Assembly (NCBI GenBank): GCA_016210115.1
Contig: JACQUW010000180.1
Coordinates: 1 to 64,000 of the forward strand
DNA length: 64,000 nucleotides
Direction: 5' to 3'
Source of the DNA: Deltaproteobacteria bacterium
Lineage (GTDB): Bacteria; Desulfobacterota; Binatia; UBA9968
Shown here: positions 1 through 11,874 of the stretch, in pieces
Layout of the letters: every line of letters starts with the position of its first letter
Numbering within the stretch: the stretch's first letter is position 1
Notes under the pieces: generated by a model
What the model was told of the DNA's origin: nothing
The model's database searches: none
Seen by the model: the letters and a program-made list of their open reading frames with translations, nothing else
Translations under genes and position numbers: made by a program

Positions 1-1630
<1,630 letters not shown>

Positions 1631-1639
1631 GCCTCAACC

Positions 1640-2287
1640 ATGAACCAAGCCATGCTCATCGCGCTGCGAACGACGATTGTCACTCTTGTTTTAACAGGGC
1701 TTTTCTACCCGTTCGCGATGACCGGACTCGCTCAACTCCTCTTTCCCTGGAGAGCGAACGGCAGCCTGGTCACTGATGAAAACGGACAAATCATAGGCTC
1801 CGAACTGATCGCGCAGGGGTTCGTTAACCCAGCGTACTTCCACTCCCGGCCTTCGGCCGCGGGAGAGAAGGGATACGACGCGGTGTCTTCATCCGGGTCC
1901 AACTTGGGACCAACCTCGAACAAGCTGCAAGATCGCGTGACGGAAGATCTGAAGCGGCTCAAAGAACAGAATCCAGAGGCGCCGGGACCCGTCCCCATCG
2001 AGCTTGTCACCGCTTCCGGCAGCGGTCTCGATCCGCATCTTTCGCCGGAAGCCATGCTGTGGCAAGTGCCGCGAGTTGCGAAAGCACGCGGCATCGCTGC
2101 GGAGCGTGTGAAGGCCATCGTAAATGGGAATGTGGAGGGGAGAACCTTCGGCATCTTGGGCGAACCGCGAGTCAACGTGCTGCGGGTTAACCTGGCGCTC
2201 GATCGGCAGTTGGGCGGCCCCACCGGGGTCGAAACACCAGGACAGAAGCAGGCCGGCAAAGAGAGCACCATGGAACTCAGCCGGTAA
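1640..2287 (+). CDS. kdpC: K+-transporting ATPase subunit C
   Basis: Directly after kdpB; N-terminal TM helix, FHSRPSAAG, SNLGPTS motifs of KdpC. Confidence 0.95.
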   Translation: MNQAMLIALRTTIVTLVLTGLFYPFAMTGLAQLLFPWRANGSLVTDENGQIIGSELIAQGFVNPAYFHSRPSAAGEKGYDAVSSSGSNLGPTSNKLQDRVTEDLKRLKEQNPEAPGPVPIELVTASGSGLDPHLSPEAMLWQVPRVAKARGIAAERVKAIVNGNVEGRTFGILGEPRVNVLRVNLALDRQLGGPTGVETPGQKQAGKESTMELSR

Positions 2288-2488
2288 CCCTACGGCGGCA
2301 ACCACAGCGGAACTCAGAGAGCAAGGCCCTGCGAGAAAAAATCGGAGTCATCATAAAATCGTTCAACTCGACGAGCCAACGTTGGAAGCAAGGGCAGAAT
2401 CATTCTTCAATTCACAATCGACAGAGATACTGATCCTAACGGTTCGAAGCTTCGCAAGCTGCTGGAAGCGCAGTTCACTTACGAACGC

Positions 2489-2698
2489 ATGAGGGCCGGC
2501 AGGTTTTTGTGTGTTCACCTATTGGCGGTCATCGGAGGGCTAATTTGGCTTGCGGCCATATGGCCCGCTTTGCTCCCTCCAGAGCTGCGACATTTTATTC
2601 TTTTCCTCTGGGGCGGCCTTCTCGTTCTTACTCTGTGGATTTCTGTTGAGGAATACATTTGGAACCACAGATTAAAACGTTATCGTGTACGGGGATAG
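2489..2698 (+). CDS. Small hydrophobic protein (about two TM helices) between kdpC and kdpD
   Basis: 69 aa ORF with strongly hydrophobic segments, charged C-terminus; reading frame stays open upstream of the first ATG. Confidence 0.5.
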   Translation: MRAGRFLCVHLLAVIGGLIWLAAIWPALLPPELRHFILFLWGGLLVLTLWISVEEYIWNHRLKRYRVRG

Positions 2699-2906
2699 AG
2701 GGTTCGCACCCCCAGCGAGAAAGAGCTGGTTTGAAGCCTCTATTTCGCTGCAAGATTGCATTGCCAGCCCATGTTGTCCTCGCGACTATCAGGGACCGGC
2801 GTCGTGGAATGGACTTGGCACCGGAGCTTGGAATCGCTATCTTAGCCCAGCATCACAAAGCAGAGGGGAGATGCCTTAGGGCAGTTCCATAAGCTATAAT
2901 CATTCT

Positions 2907-5585
2907 ATGGCAGAACACATCCGGCCGGACCCTGATGCCATCCTGGCGGAACTGCGCCGGGAAGCGTTCTCTAATCGAGGACGTCTCACTGTATTTCTCG
3001 GTATGTGCCCGGGAGTGGGCAAGACCTACACCATGCTTCAGTACGGTCGCGCTCGTCTGCGCGAAGGTGTGAATGTGGTTGTCGGCGTCGTAGAAACTCA
3101 CGGAAGAAGCGAGACCGAAGCCCTCCTGGAAGATCTGCCCGTCCTCCCTCGCAAACCCGTCGAATATAGAGGCGTAGAGCTTCAAGAGATGGACCTGGAT
3201 GCTATCTTGGACGAGCGCCCTGAGCTCGTCCTGGTCGATGAGCTCGCCCATACGAACGCTCCCGGCAGTCGTCACCCGAAGCGCTATCAAGACGTGCTCG
3301 AGCTCCTCGACGCCGGCATCTCCGTCTACACAACCCTCAATGTCCAGCATCTCGACAGCCGGGCCGATGTCGTGCGTCAGATTACTGGTGTAACCGTTCG
3401 GGAGACGGTTCCGGATTCGATCCTAGATCGGGCCGATGAGATTCAACTGGTGGATCTGACGCCGGAGCAACTGCGGGAACGACTAGAGGAGGGAAAGGTT
3501 TATCTTGGGGAAATGGCGCAGGCGGCTGCGGCCCATTTCTTCAAGTTCGAAAACCTCGCCGCGCTACGCGAGATGGCCCTTCGCTTCACCGCCGAGAGAG
3601 CCGATGAAGATGTCCGGGGGGCGATGCGCGACCGTAAGATCAGCGGGCCATGGAAGGCGGGCGAGCGGCTGCTCGTTGCTGTCGGGACAGACGCTCATGG
3701 CGAAAGTCTTATTCGCTGGACCCGGAGGATCGCGGGAGAGCTGGACTGTCCGTGGCTGGCCGTTTATGTGGAACCGGACACCCCTCTGGACTCCCTGGCC
3801 AAGGAACGTATCACACGAAACCTTTCTCTGGCCCGCCAACTCGGTGGCGATGTCATCATCACATCCGGACATGACGTGACTGAAGCCCTGTTGCGTGTGG
3901 CCCGGGAGCAAAACGTCACTCAGATCATTGTCGGTAAGCCAACCCGCTCACGCTGGCTTCACTGGTTGAAGGGCCGATCGCCCGCCTATGACTTGATTCG
4001 CCGAAGTGGTTATATCGACGTCTACGTGGTTCAACCTGAAAAGGAAGCTTCAAAGGACCGTTCCACCCGCATACTCCCTCAGTCCGCCTTACCCGTAAAT
4101 GAATTTATCTCTGCTGGAGCTATCACCCTCTTGGTAACCGGAGTGGCCTGGTTACTTGAGCCAATCACGGGCTATGAATCTATTGCCCTTGTCTATCTCT
4201 TGCTTGTCGTCGCACTGGGTCTCAAGCTAAGCCGCGGTCCCGTTCTCGCGGTGGCTACGACCAGCGCCCTTTTATGGAATCTTTTATTTACCGAGCCACG
4301 TTTCACCTTTTACATCGAAAAGTTCGATGACGCGATGATGTTCGCGATGTTTTTCATAGTAGCTCTGGCGATGGGACACCTGACCAGCCGGCTGCGCCGC
4401 AGCGAGATGGCTGAGCGGCAGAGGGAGCGACGGACTGCTGCTCTTTATGAGCTCGCCCACCAGGCCGCATTTGCTACGGATCTGGATACCGGTCTTCGCG
4501 CCGCAGTAAATCTCATTGAATCCATCTTCGCGGCAAAGGCAGCGCTTCTACTGCGGCAAACAGACCACACGCTCTCGAATGTTCCTCATCCAGCTAGTTC
4601 TCTGGCTCTCGCAGAGAAGGAGAAGGGGGTGGCAGCCTGGGCTTTTAGCCGCCGCATGCCGGCAGGAAAATTTACTGACACTTTGCCTGATTCGGAGGCC
4701 CTGCACCTGCCTTTGCAGGGGCGCACGGCGGTGATGGGCGTGCTCTCCGTTCGTCCGCCGGCGGATGAGTCTTTTGACCTGACCGAAAGGGATCTGCTCG
4801 AAGCTTTTGCGGTACTGATCGGGCTGGTGCTTGAAAAAGACCACATCATAGAAGCCTTTAAGCATGCGGAGATCATTGAGGCTTCAGAGCATCTCAGGCG
4901 CGCGCTCCTGGAAAGCGTCTCGCACGAACTGAAGACCCCCTTGTCAGCCGTCCAAGCCGGCATCGATGCTCTGGCGAGGCAAGTCGGTGAAGAAGAGAAA
5001 AAACAGGCAACGCTTCGGGAAATCCAGGCCGCGGTGCGGCGCCTCCACCGGGTGATCGGCAATTTACTGGACATGACGCGCATCGAGGCCGGGGTCATCC
5101 AACCGAAACTCGAATGGTCTGACGTGGGAGAGATCATTCAGGCAGGCATAGAACTCGCGGGCGAGAGCGTTGGCGAGCATCAAATCGTGATTGAAGCGGT
5201 TAAGGACCTGCCTATGGTCAAAGTGGACCAGGCCCTTCTGGAGCAGTGCCTCTGCAACCTCCTGCTGAACTCCGCTTCGAACAGCGAGCCGGGGACAAAA
5301 ATTATCATTCGCGCGCAGACCAAAGAGAACCACCTGATCTTGTCAGTGCTCGATGAAGGGAAGGGGATTCCCGAGACAGACTTGCGACGCATCTTCGAGA
5401 TGTTTTACCGTGGAGCCCAGGCTCGTCCGGGCGGAACCGGGCTCGGCCTTGCGATCGTGGACGGCTTTGTCCAAGCGCATGGAGGGAGCGTCCATGCAGC
5501 CAATCGAGACAGCGGCGGAGCTGAATTCGTGATAACAATCCCCGTAGAGAGCCTGCGGCCAGAATGGATGGAGAGCTTCGCGTGA
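2907..5585 (+). CDS. kdpD: Osmosensitive K+ channel sensor histidine kinase KdpD
   Basis: N-terminal KdpD domain (GRLTVFLGMCPGVGKTYTML), Usp-like domain, TM region, HisKA SHELKTPLSAV, HATPase GTGLGLAIV. Confidence 0.97.
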   Translation: MAEHIRPDPDAILAELRREAFSNRGRLTVFLGMCPGVGKTYTMLQYGRARLREGVNVVVGVVETHGRSETEALLEDLPVLPRKPVEYRGVELQEMDLDAILDERPELVLVDELAHTNAPGSRHPKRYQDVLELLDAGISVYTTLNVQHLDSRADVVRQITGVTVRETVPDSILDRADEIQLVDLTPEQLRERLEEGKVYLGEMAQAAAAHFFKFENLAALREMALRFTAERADEDVRGAMRDRKISGPWKAGERLLVAVGTDAHGESLIRWTRRIAGELDCPWLAVYVEPDTPLDSLAKERITRNLSLARQLGGDVIITSGHDVTEALLRVAREQNVTQIIVGKPTRSRWLHWLKGRSPAYDLIRRSGYIDVYVVQPEKEASKDRSTRILPQSALPVNEFISAGAITLLVTGVAWLLEPITGYESIALVYLLLVVALGLKLSRGPVLAVATTSALLWNLLFTEPRFTFYIEKFDDAMMFAMFFIVALAMGHLTSRLRRSEMAERQRERRTAALYELAHQAAFATDLDTGLRAAVNLIESIFAAKAALLLRQTDHTLSNVPHPASSLALAEKEKGVAAWAFSRRMPAGKFTDTLPDSEALHLPLQGRTAVMGVLSVRPPADESFDLTERDLLEAFAVLIGLVLEKDHIIEAFKHAEIIEASEHLRRALLESVSHELKTPLSAVQAGIDALARQVGEEEKKQATLREIQAAVRRLHRVIGNLLDMTRIEAGVIQPKLEWSDVGEIIQAGIELAGESVGEHQIVIEAVKDLPMVKVDQALLEQCLCNLLLNSASNSEPGTKIIIRAQTKENHLILSVLDEGKGIPETDLRRIFEMFYRGAQARPGGTGLGLAIVDGFVQAHGGSVHAANRDSGGAEFVITIPVESLRPEWMESFA

Positions 5586-6295
5586 GCGAGAGGCCGACAG
5601 CTCTAGTCATTGACGATGAAAAGCAAATCCGGAAGCTCCTTCGCATCGTCCTGGAGGAAGAGGGCTACCGGGTGCTGGAATCGGAAAGCGGCCGGCAAGG
5701 TCTGTCGAACATAGCGCTTCGGAGACCCGATGTGGTCCTGCTCGACCTCGGCCTCCCGGATATCGATGGACTCGCCGTCCTGAAGCGCCTGCGAGAGTGG
5801 ACCCACGTGCCGGTGCTGATCCTTTCGGTAAGGGACAGCCCCGAGGATAAGGTCGCAGCTTTGGACGCTGGAGCCGACGATTACGTCACCAAGCCATTCG
5901 AATCGACTGAACTCTCGGCCCGGCTTCGCGCGATCCAGCGGCGCGCGCCTTACGGCACGGAGGATGCCTGCTTCGAGGCTGGTCAGCTCACAATCGATTT
6001 CAACAGCCATACCGTTAAAGTGAAGGGACAGGAGGTCAAACTCACCCCCACCGAATACGCGCTTCTCAAGGTGCTGGCGCTGCACTCGGGCAAGGTCGTC
6101 ACGCACAGGCAGTTGCTGCGGGAAGTCTGGGGGCCGAACGTGGAAGAGCAGTCCCAATATCTGCGGGTCTACATGACGCACTTGCGCAAAAAAATCGAGG
6201 TCCCTGAAGCGGCAGAGCGGCTATTACGCACGGAAAGCGGAATCGGCTATCGCCTGGTGCTCCCTGCGGACAGAAAAAAGAAATCTGAGCAATGA
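5564..6295 (+). CDS. kdpE: Response regulator KdpE (OmpR family)
   Basis: Receiver domain (LLDLGLPDIDG) plus winged helix; overlaps the kdpD 3' end. Confidence 0.95.
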   Translation: MDGELRVSERPTALVIDDEKQIRKLLRIVLEEEGYRVLESESGRQGLSNIALRRPDVVLLDLGLPDIDGLAVLKRLREWTHVPVLILSVRDSPEDKVAALDAGADDYVTKPFESTELSARLRAIQRRAPYGTEDACFEAGQLTIDFNSHTVKVKGQEVKLTPTEYALLKVLALHSGKVVTHRQLLREVWGPNVEEQSQYLRVYMTHLRKKIEVPEAAERLLRTESGIGYRLVLPADRKKKSEQ

Positions 6296-6310
6296 TAAGT
6301 GATCGGGGAT

Positions 6311-6405
<95 letters not shown>

Positions 6406-6798
6406 CTTGGAAGTTCAAGCCTTTGCGCGTCCCGCCCTACGCTCCAATCCCGCAATGTCTCCATCGGGCTTTCTAGGGGGAGGGATACGCACATGTCGTT
6501 TACTCTACTAGAAAAACGCCAACGGTAGCAAGCAACCGGGCTCATGTCGCTCATGTCCGATGCCGATATGTCAGGAGCAAAAACGAATTGCCGGACCGAG
6601 AGGCAGGAATGTTTTTGTCGTTTCGGTTCGAGACCTTCGGAGCACAAACGAAGTAGGTAGGATTGACTGAACGCTTCAACTGCAAGCAAGGCCGCTTGAT
6701 TCGAAATCAAGAGGTCTGGTCTAAGTCCTTAGGTCTACTTCCCTTCTGCCTCGCTGTCCGTGAATTGTCCGGGGGTTTCAGCTGGTAAACTGGATGTG

Positions 6799-8121
6799 TT
6801 AGTGCTCGCGGCAGGTCCAAGACTGTGAACCCCAAATGTCTACCCCACCGATAATCATGTCCCGCGCATCCAGGCTTAGAGCGTCTCGAGCGGGAACCAC
6901 CGGTGCCCCAGGATAACTGAGAATTTGAATCTGCTCGTATGGACCGACCACCCTTCCTGCCTCTGGCAAATTAATCCAACGGTCGCGACTGCCGGTGGTT
7001 ACCACGGCGACCGCCTCCGGCAAATAATAGAGCAGAGGAGCATCCACGCCGTCTTTCCCTCCGTATTCGTAGGTAACTAAAACTGCTTTGATTCCCCTCT
7101 GCTCGCAAGCTCGAACTGTGAGCATCACGTCCACAAAGGCGTTGCCCGAAGGAAACCAAGTTACCAAGGCCCCAGCGGCCCCTAAAGTAGCGGCTAGTTG
7201 CGCTGTATTGTGGGCAATCACTTCTTTTCCCTGGTGCGTCTCGAATCGGATGCGTTCCAGGATGACTCCCACGAAGTTGAGGTTCCGTCCATGTTGTTCA
7301 TACAAAGCCATAACTAGAGGATGGTTCTGCCAGTCCCAGGTTGTTGGAAAATACGCTATCCCTTTTGTCGTGTTTACTCCCATGGCTCCGTCTAGCAGCT
7401 CATTGGGATGCACGACGGTCGCGAGGGACTCCCGAATACAAAGTCCGTAGTAAGTCGCACCGGAGTGGACAAGATGGCTAACGGTGCGGCAACCCTGGAT
7501 CAAAACGACTCGTGGGAGGTTCGATTCCTGTTGACCTAGATCATACGTCTTCACCCGTTCCGCTTTCAGCCCTACTGTCACTTCAGCCAACCTTTTGGCC
7601 ACTTCGCATTCCGCCCGCTGAATCGCGGCATGCGTCTCAAGCTCAGAGAGCCCCCGCGCCAAATGCAGAATCAACACTAGGTTTATCAGAGAGCTGAAAC
7701 GCGAACTCTCTGCTCCTGGACCCCACATGTCGAGAATGGCACTGCGCTGAGCGCCGCTGCCCGCGCGAACCAGCCCCTCGTATTCCGCAGTAGTTACGAC
7801 TGCCATGCCGGATAAGCGCTGCGTCTTCCCTCTGCCAACAGGCTCGACAGGCCCAAGGATTCCCGGAAAGACCTGCCCGTTTCCATTTACCTTAGTCCTA
7901 GGCTCCAACACGTCCCGAATACCGGTAATTCGAACCTTCTCCCCGGGAACGACGACCTCAAACGAGGCATTGTGTATGCGTTTGTCCTGAAGAATAAGGC
8001 TCCTAAGCTCTTCCTCATCCACCTTTAATGTCCCAGAGCTATAGCCGAATTCGTTTCCTACAATGATCCGGGTTACCGGAAACTCCGCCATCTCTAGATG
8101 CATGACGCGCTTTCCTTTCAA
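6799..8121 (-). CDS. Glycine/sarcosine/betaine reductase component B alpha/beta-subunit-like (GrdE family)
   Basis: Family-like sequence (VTRIIVGNEF..., THAAIQRAE..., HPNELLDGAMGVN...); start overlaps the stop of the GrdB-like gene. Confidence 0.75.
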   Translation of the reverse strand: MKGKRVMHLEMAEFPVTRIIVGNEFGYSSGTLKVDEEELRSLILQDKRIHNASFEVVVPGEKVRITGIRDVLEPRTKVNGNGQVFPGILGPVEPVGRGKTQRLSGMAVVTTAEYEGLVRAGSGAQRSAILDMWGPGAESSRFSSLINLVLILHLARGLSELETHAAIQRAECEVAKRLAEVTVGLKAERVKTYDLGQQESNLPRVVLIQGCRTVSHLVHSGATYYGLCIRESLATVVHPNELLDGAMGVNTTKGIAYFPTTWDWQNHPLVMALYEQHGRNLNFVGVILERIRFETHQGKEVIAHNTAQLAATLGAAGALVTWFPSGNAFVDVMLTVRACEQRGIKAVLVTYEYGGKDGVDAPLLYYLPEAVAVVTTGSRDRWINLPEAGRVVGPYEQIQILSYPGAPVVPARDALSLDARDMIIGGVDIWGSQSWTCREH

Positions 8122-9452
8122 GCAGCTACGGCCATGTTGGGCACAAAAAGAGCCGGTCCTTTGACCTCTGACTGCAAGGCCTTCAAAGCAGTCGTTACTA
8201 TTTCGCGCCGGAGTCGGGCATCGAGTTCAGGTGACAAGGCTGGTTCGCCACAAGGATGAGGTATGCGGACTGCTTTAACAATCCGACTGGCACCCACCTG
8301 TTCTGCAACAGGGTACATCGGTGTAACCACGGCAACGGGCAATCCCGCCCCGTCGATTTTTTTGCTGATCACAGCACCGCTGCGACTGCAGGTGCCTCAG
8401 GTGGCCACTAGCAGTACCCCGTCCACTCCCTCGCTTCGAAGATCTGCAGCAATCTCCTCACCGATCCGCCGCATAACTGACGGAGCGCCTTGATTCCCGG
8501 GCACGACGTAGTACGAAGGGTAGAGTCTTCCTATAACCCCCTCAACCTCGAGGCTCCGCAAGGCATCCAAAGGCACACCGTAATGAGGGTTCTGGTTCAT
8601 AAAGGAGACGTTGTAACCTCCATGAACCGCTTCCCAGCGACCTGGCTCCATACACTTCAATTCAGCAATGTTGTACTTGCGCCAATAGGTATTCCTGTAA
8701 GTTTTAAAACCGTCCGGATTGCCCCAAGGAACTACCCCGCTAGTGCTGACAATAGCGATGGTAGCTCTGGAGAGATCGGCGAGTGCGGCTGCAGGAGTTG
8801 CTTGGTCCCAAATCTCCATGGGCACCTCGGTCATAAAGGGCTCACCCCGTAGCCTTTTTAGAAGCAAGTCTATTGCCCGATCTGCCCCGGTACGGTCTGT
8901 TTTTTCCAGCCGGCGAACGCCTCGGGAAACATATCCCGCTTCCTGCGCACATTCTATTTCAGCCCCGCTTTCCAACCGGCACGTAAAGCGCGCCATTGCT
9001 GACAGCGCCTCGGTCATTCCCGTCGCGGTCTGCGCCGTCGGAAGAAGAAAAACTTTCAAATTATGGTACTCCCGATAGGCTGCGACCGCCGGGTTTTCCG
9101 GGTGCATAGCTGTCACACAAGGCGCTCCCAGCTCTTCGGAGATCATTTGGCATATTTTCACACACGCGAGACCGTATCTTCCGGCATTGAAGGCTGGACC
9201 TGCAACCACAATTTGCGGCCGCCGGAGGCGTAACTCCTGAAGGATAGCGTCCCTGGCCGCTTCAGGATGTTCATGGAAGTAGTTGTCGCCAAAGAAAACA
9301 GTCGATACCACCTTGGCCAAATCGCCGAACTGAACCTGGAGACCCCGAGCCACTCCCGCGGCTCCCTCGATGACGCCTACAGGCACATCCGCTTTTTCTT
9401 CTCCGCCTAGTCCAGCAAAAAACTGATTCACGATGTGGACGACACTTAACAC
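8118..9452 (-). CDS. GrdB-family selenoprotein (glycine/sarcosine/betaine reductase component B gamma-like), UGA at 8397-8399 read as Sec
   Basis: ORFs 8397..9542 and 8118..8372 are in one frame separated by a single TGA: LLVAT-U-GTCSRSGAVISKKIDGAGLPVA, the UxxC motif position of GrdB. Start taken as GTG at 9452 with GGAGG upstream, giving VLSVVHIVNQFFAGLGGEEKADVP. Confidence 0.88.
8373..8396 (-). promoter_or_regulatory. Candidate bacterial SECIS hairpin immediately 3' of the grdB UGA
   Basis: UGA-GGCAC-CUGC-AGUC-GCAG-CG-GUGCU: two stacked stems (GCAC/GUGC, CUGC/GCAG) closing an AGUC loop. Confidence 0.55.
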
Positions 9453-9495
9453 AATGCTACCTCCGCTCGAAAATGATCGACTCACCTGCGCTGCT

Positions 9496-10488
9496 TTAAA
9501 AAAGCCCTTGCTGTTCCAATTTTTTGACAATTTTGTCTTCAATTACATCTTCCGCCTTGAGGCCGCGGATCTTTTCATTGGCGGCGCCTAGGAGCCGAAT
9601 TGAGTTCCGGATGCCTTGGACATCAGGATAGATTTTCCGTTCGTATAATCTTTTCATAAGATCATAGCCTTCAACCGCGTCGTCGACCTTCGGCAGATGA
9701 AGCCAACGGGCAAGACTCCTCACAACGGAAGCCTTATTGGCGGGGTCCTGTATGAAGGCAATGGCCTCCAGCAAGCCCGTGAGTACTTTCTCGACAATAT
9801 CGGGAGATTGGATAACAAAGCCACGCCGAGCCCAGAGCCCAGAGCCTTGGTACGGGATTCCCAAGGTGGCCAGATCGGCAAGAACCCGGTAGCCTTGGCG
9901 CTTTAAATCCGAAGCAAACGTGTAACTTAAGGTGGCTCCGTCGATCAGTCTTTTGGTAATGGACTGAGCTAGCACCGAGTTGTTTCCTATAGCTCGCAGA
10001 TTGATTCTGTCTCGCTTTAGATCAAGGCCCCAATGATCAAGCGCCAATACAGCAAACATCCAATTCCCTCCACCTATGCTGTTAACGCCCAAGGTTTTAC
10101 CTCTCAGATCAGAGGGAACTTTGATCTCAGGTACAACAACGAAAGCGCCCGTCGGTTTGTTGATCAAGCCAGCTACCAGCACCACATCCACCCCACCCGC
10201 AATGGCGCCAAGAGTGGCACCCGAAGCAGACCCGTGGAAGAAGTGAGATTCACCGGCAGTCAATGCGGACATGGCGACAGAACCGGTCCGGACATAGACT
10301 AACTGAACGTCCAATTCGCGCTTACGAAAGAACCCCTGATCCTGAGCGACGACGAGTATGCCTTCTCTTTCACTGAAGCTCGCAGGCATGATGACTACTT
10401 TGGTGGTCGAAGCGGCTTGCACGCAAGCAGGATCAATGGTCAAAAAAAGGACTAAGCCGACGATCGAAATAACGATTCGGTTATCCAT
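9496..10488 (-). CDS. ABC transporter substrate-binding protein, NMT1/TauT-like
   Basis: Signal peptide, periplasmic SBP pattern (FFRKRELDVQLVYVRTGSVAMSALTAGESHF...). Confidence 0.85.
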   Translation of the reverse strand: MDNRIVISIVGLVLFLTIDPACVQAASTTKVVIMPASFSEREGILVVAQDQGFFRKRELDVQLVYVRTGSVAMSALTAGESHFFHGSASGATLGAIAGGVDVVLVAGLINKPTGAFVVVPEIKVPSDLRGKTLGVNSIGGGNWMFAVLALDHWGLDLKRDRINLRAIGNNSVLAQSITKRLIDGATLSYTFASDLKRQGYRVLADLATLGIPYQGSGLWARRGFVIQSPDIVEKVLTGLLEAIAFIQDPANKASVVRSLARWLHLPKVDDAVEGYDLMKRLYERKIYPDVQGIRNSIRLLGAANEKIRGLKAEDVIEDKIVKKLEQQGLF

Positions 10489-11219
10489 TCGCTTGCCTCC
10501 GATACTGAAGAGCTGAACACGCTTGGCTCTCTCTTACGCACAGCTAGATTAAGTGAACCGTTTAAGGCGGCGACAAATGCTGGTCGGCCTATTTCCAAAG
10601 ACGGCCACTTGTCAAACGCGAGTCGGTTGCAATATCGTCCAGTCGCCCCGAACCTGTCAAGGCCTTTGACACGAAGAGTATCGGGGGTGCCAGATCAATT
10701 GGGATGTTACGCCAGTGCCGGGTCAAAACTCTTGGAAGGGACGATCCGTAGTCGTGGTACCGTCTGACCCCCCCGAGCGTGCATTTAATTGTCGGGCGGT
10801 AAAATTTTGCCAGCGAGGAAGAGGCTCGGGATCGTGTGATTCGAACCGACAAACAATTGGGTAGATAACCGGCTGGAAGGCTAGGCTAGCCGTTCATTGT
10901 TGATGCTTTATGGATCTGTGCGTCATGATCCCAGCGTCTCCGGTTCTCGGTGCCGCCGGCTAATCGTGTTATTGACACAAAATCCCTTATCGACTATTGT
11001 CCGATTCAAACCGGGTTCAGGTACTCACCGAGTTTTTTCAAGTTGTTCCAGCGTCTTGAACACGGGCCAGCACATCGTCTTCCGAGAATTCTGGGGGTTC
11101 GGTTCTGCGTGGCTCCGCATCTCAAAAAGAAAGACCATCACTTCGCAATCGGCGCCAGACGGCGGCTGCAAAAGCAACTTGTCAAATAGAATGAGCGCTC
11201 TCAAGCGGAGGCTGAAAAC

Positions 11220-11834
11220 ATGACCAAGAAGAAGAAGGTCGAGAGAGGCGAAATCCTGGTCCACCTAGGGAAGTCTTTGAGCGAAAACGACATTTTGGTA
11301 GCGGCTTTCGCTGGGACTACCTATGAATGCTACACCAACCTTCATCGTCCCGGGAACCTGTACGCTGTCGGGATGGGCATGGTCACGCCAGTTGCGTTTG
11401 GACTGGCGCAGGCGCTGCCGCGAAGGAGGATTATAGCCCTTGATACGGATGGTGGCACCTTGCTGTCGCCGAGTATTTTGGCAGTGGTTGGGCTCTACAG
11501 GCCCAAGAACCTTTCTATCCTGGTTTTCGACAATGAGCGTCTTTACGGGAGCCGCCAGGGGCCTCCAAGCCCAACCGCATTCCACACGGATCTTGCGGGA
11601 ATGGCCAGAGCTGCTGGAATCGAGAAAGCCGCCACGGTTGAGGATTTAAACGGATTCAACGCCAGGCTGTCGTGGTTTCTCTCGGAAGCCGGCCCGGCTC
11701 TCCTTGTCGCGAAGGTGGAGCCGACCTTCATCCGAGGCGACGGACCGAGTCTGAACGGCCAGGAAAACAAGTTCCGTTTAGTTCGGCTCATCGAGGAGAC
11801 TGAGAACGTAAAGATTTTGGAGGGTGCCAGGTAA
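11220..11834 (+). CDS. ThDP-binding protein, C-terminal (PP) domain, sulfopyruvate decarboxylase beta-like
   Basis: DTDGGTLLSPSILAVVGLYRPKNLSILVFDNERLYGS = ThDP motif; GMGMVTPVAFGLAQAL. Confidence 0.8.
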   Translation: MTKKKKVERGEILVHLGKSLSENDILVAAFAGTTYECYTNLHRPGNLYAVGMGMVTPVAFGLAQALPRRRIIALDTDGGTLLSPSILAVVGLYRPKNLSILVFDNERLYGSRQGPPSPTAFHTDLAGMARAAGIEKAATVEDLNGFNARLSWFLSEAGPALLVAKVEPTFIRGDGPSLNGQENKFRLVRLIEETENVKILEGAR

Positions 11835-11874
11835 GCCTCGACGGATTGGGCGGAAAAAAGGAAAGGAGAATAAC

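Noticed and set aside
2816-2832. TGGCACCGGAGCTTGG upstream of kdpD
   Set aside because: Lacks the GC of the -12 element at the right spacing.
5603-6181. 192-aa minus-strand ORF
   Set aside because: Antisense to kdpE; no independent support.
8397-8399. Premature stop/pseudogene interpretation of the GrdB-like gene
   Set aside because: Sequence continues in frame with conserved GrdB-like residues; the UGA falls exactly at a redox UxxC motif, and a second Sec gene is present.
10489-11219. Possible genes in the 730-bp divergent intergenic region
   Set aside because: Only short ORFs without recognisable domains or RBS; treated as regulatory/noncoding with no specific motif supported.
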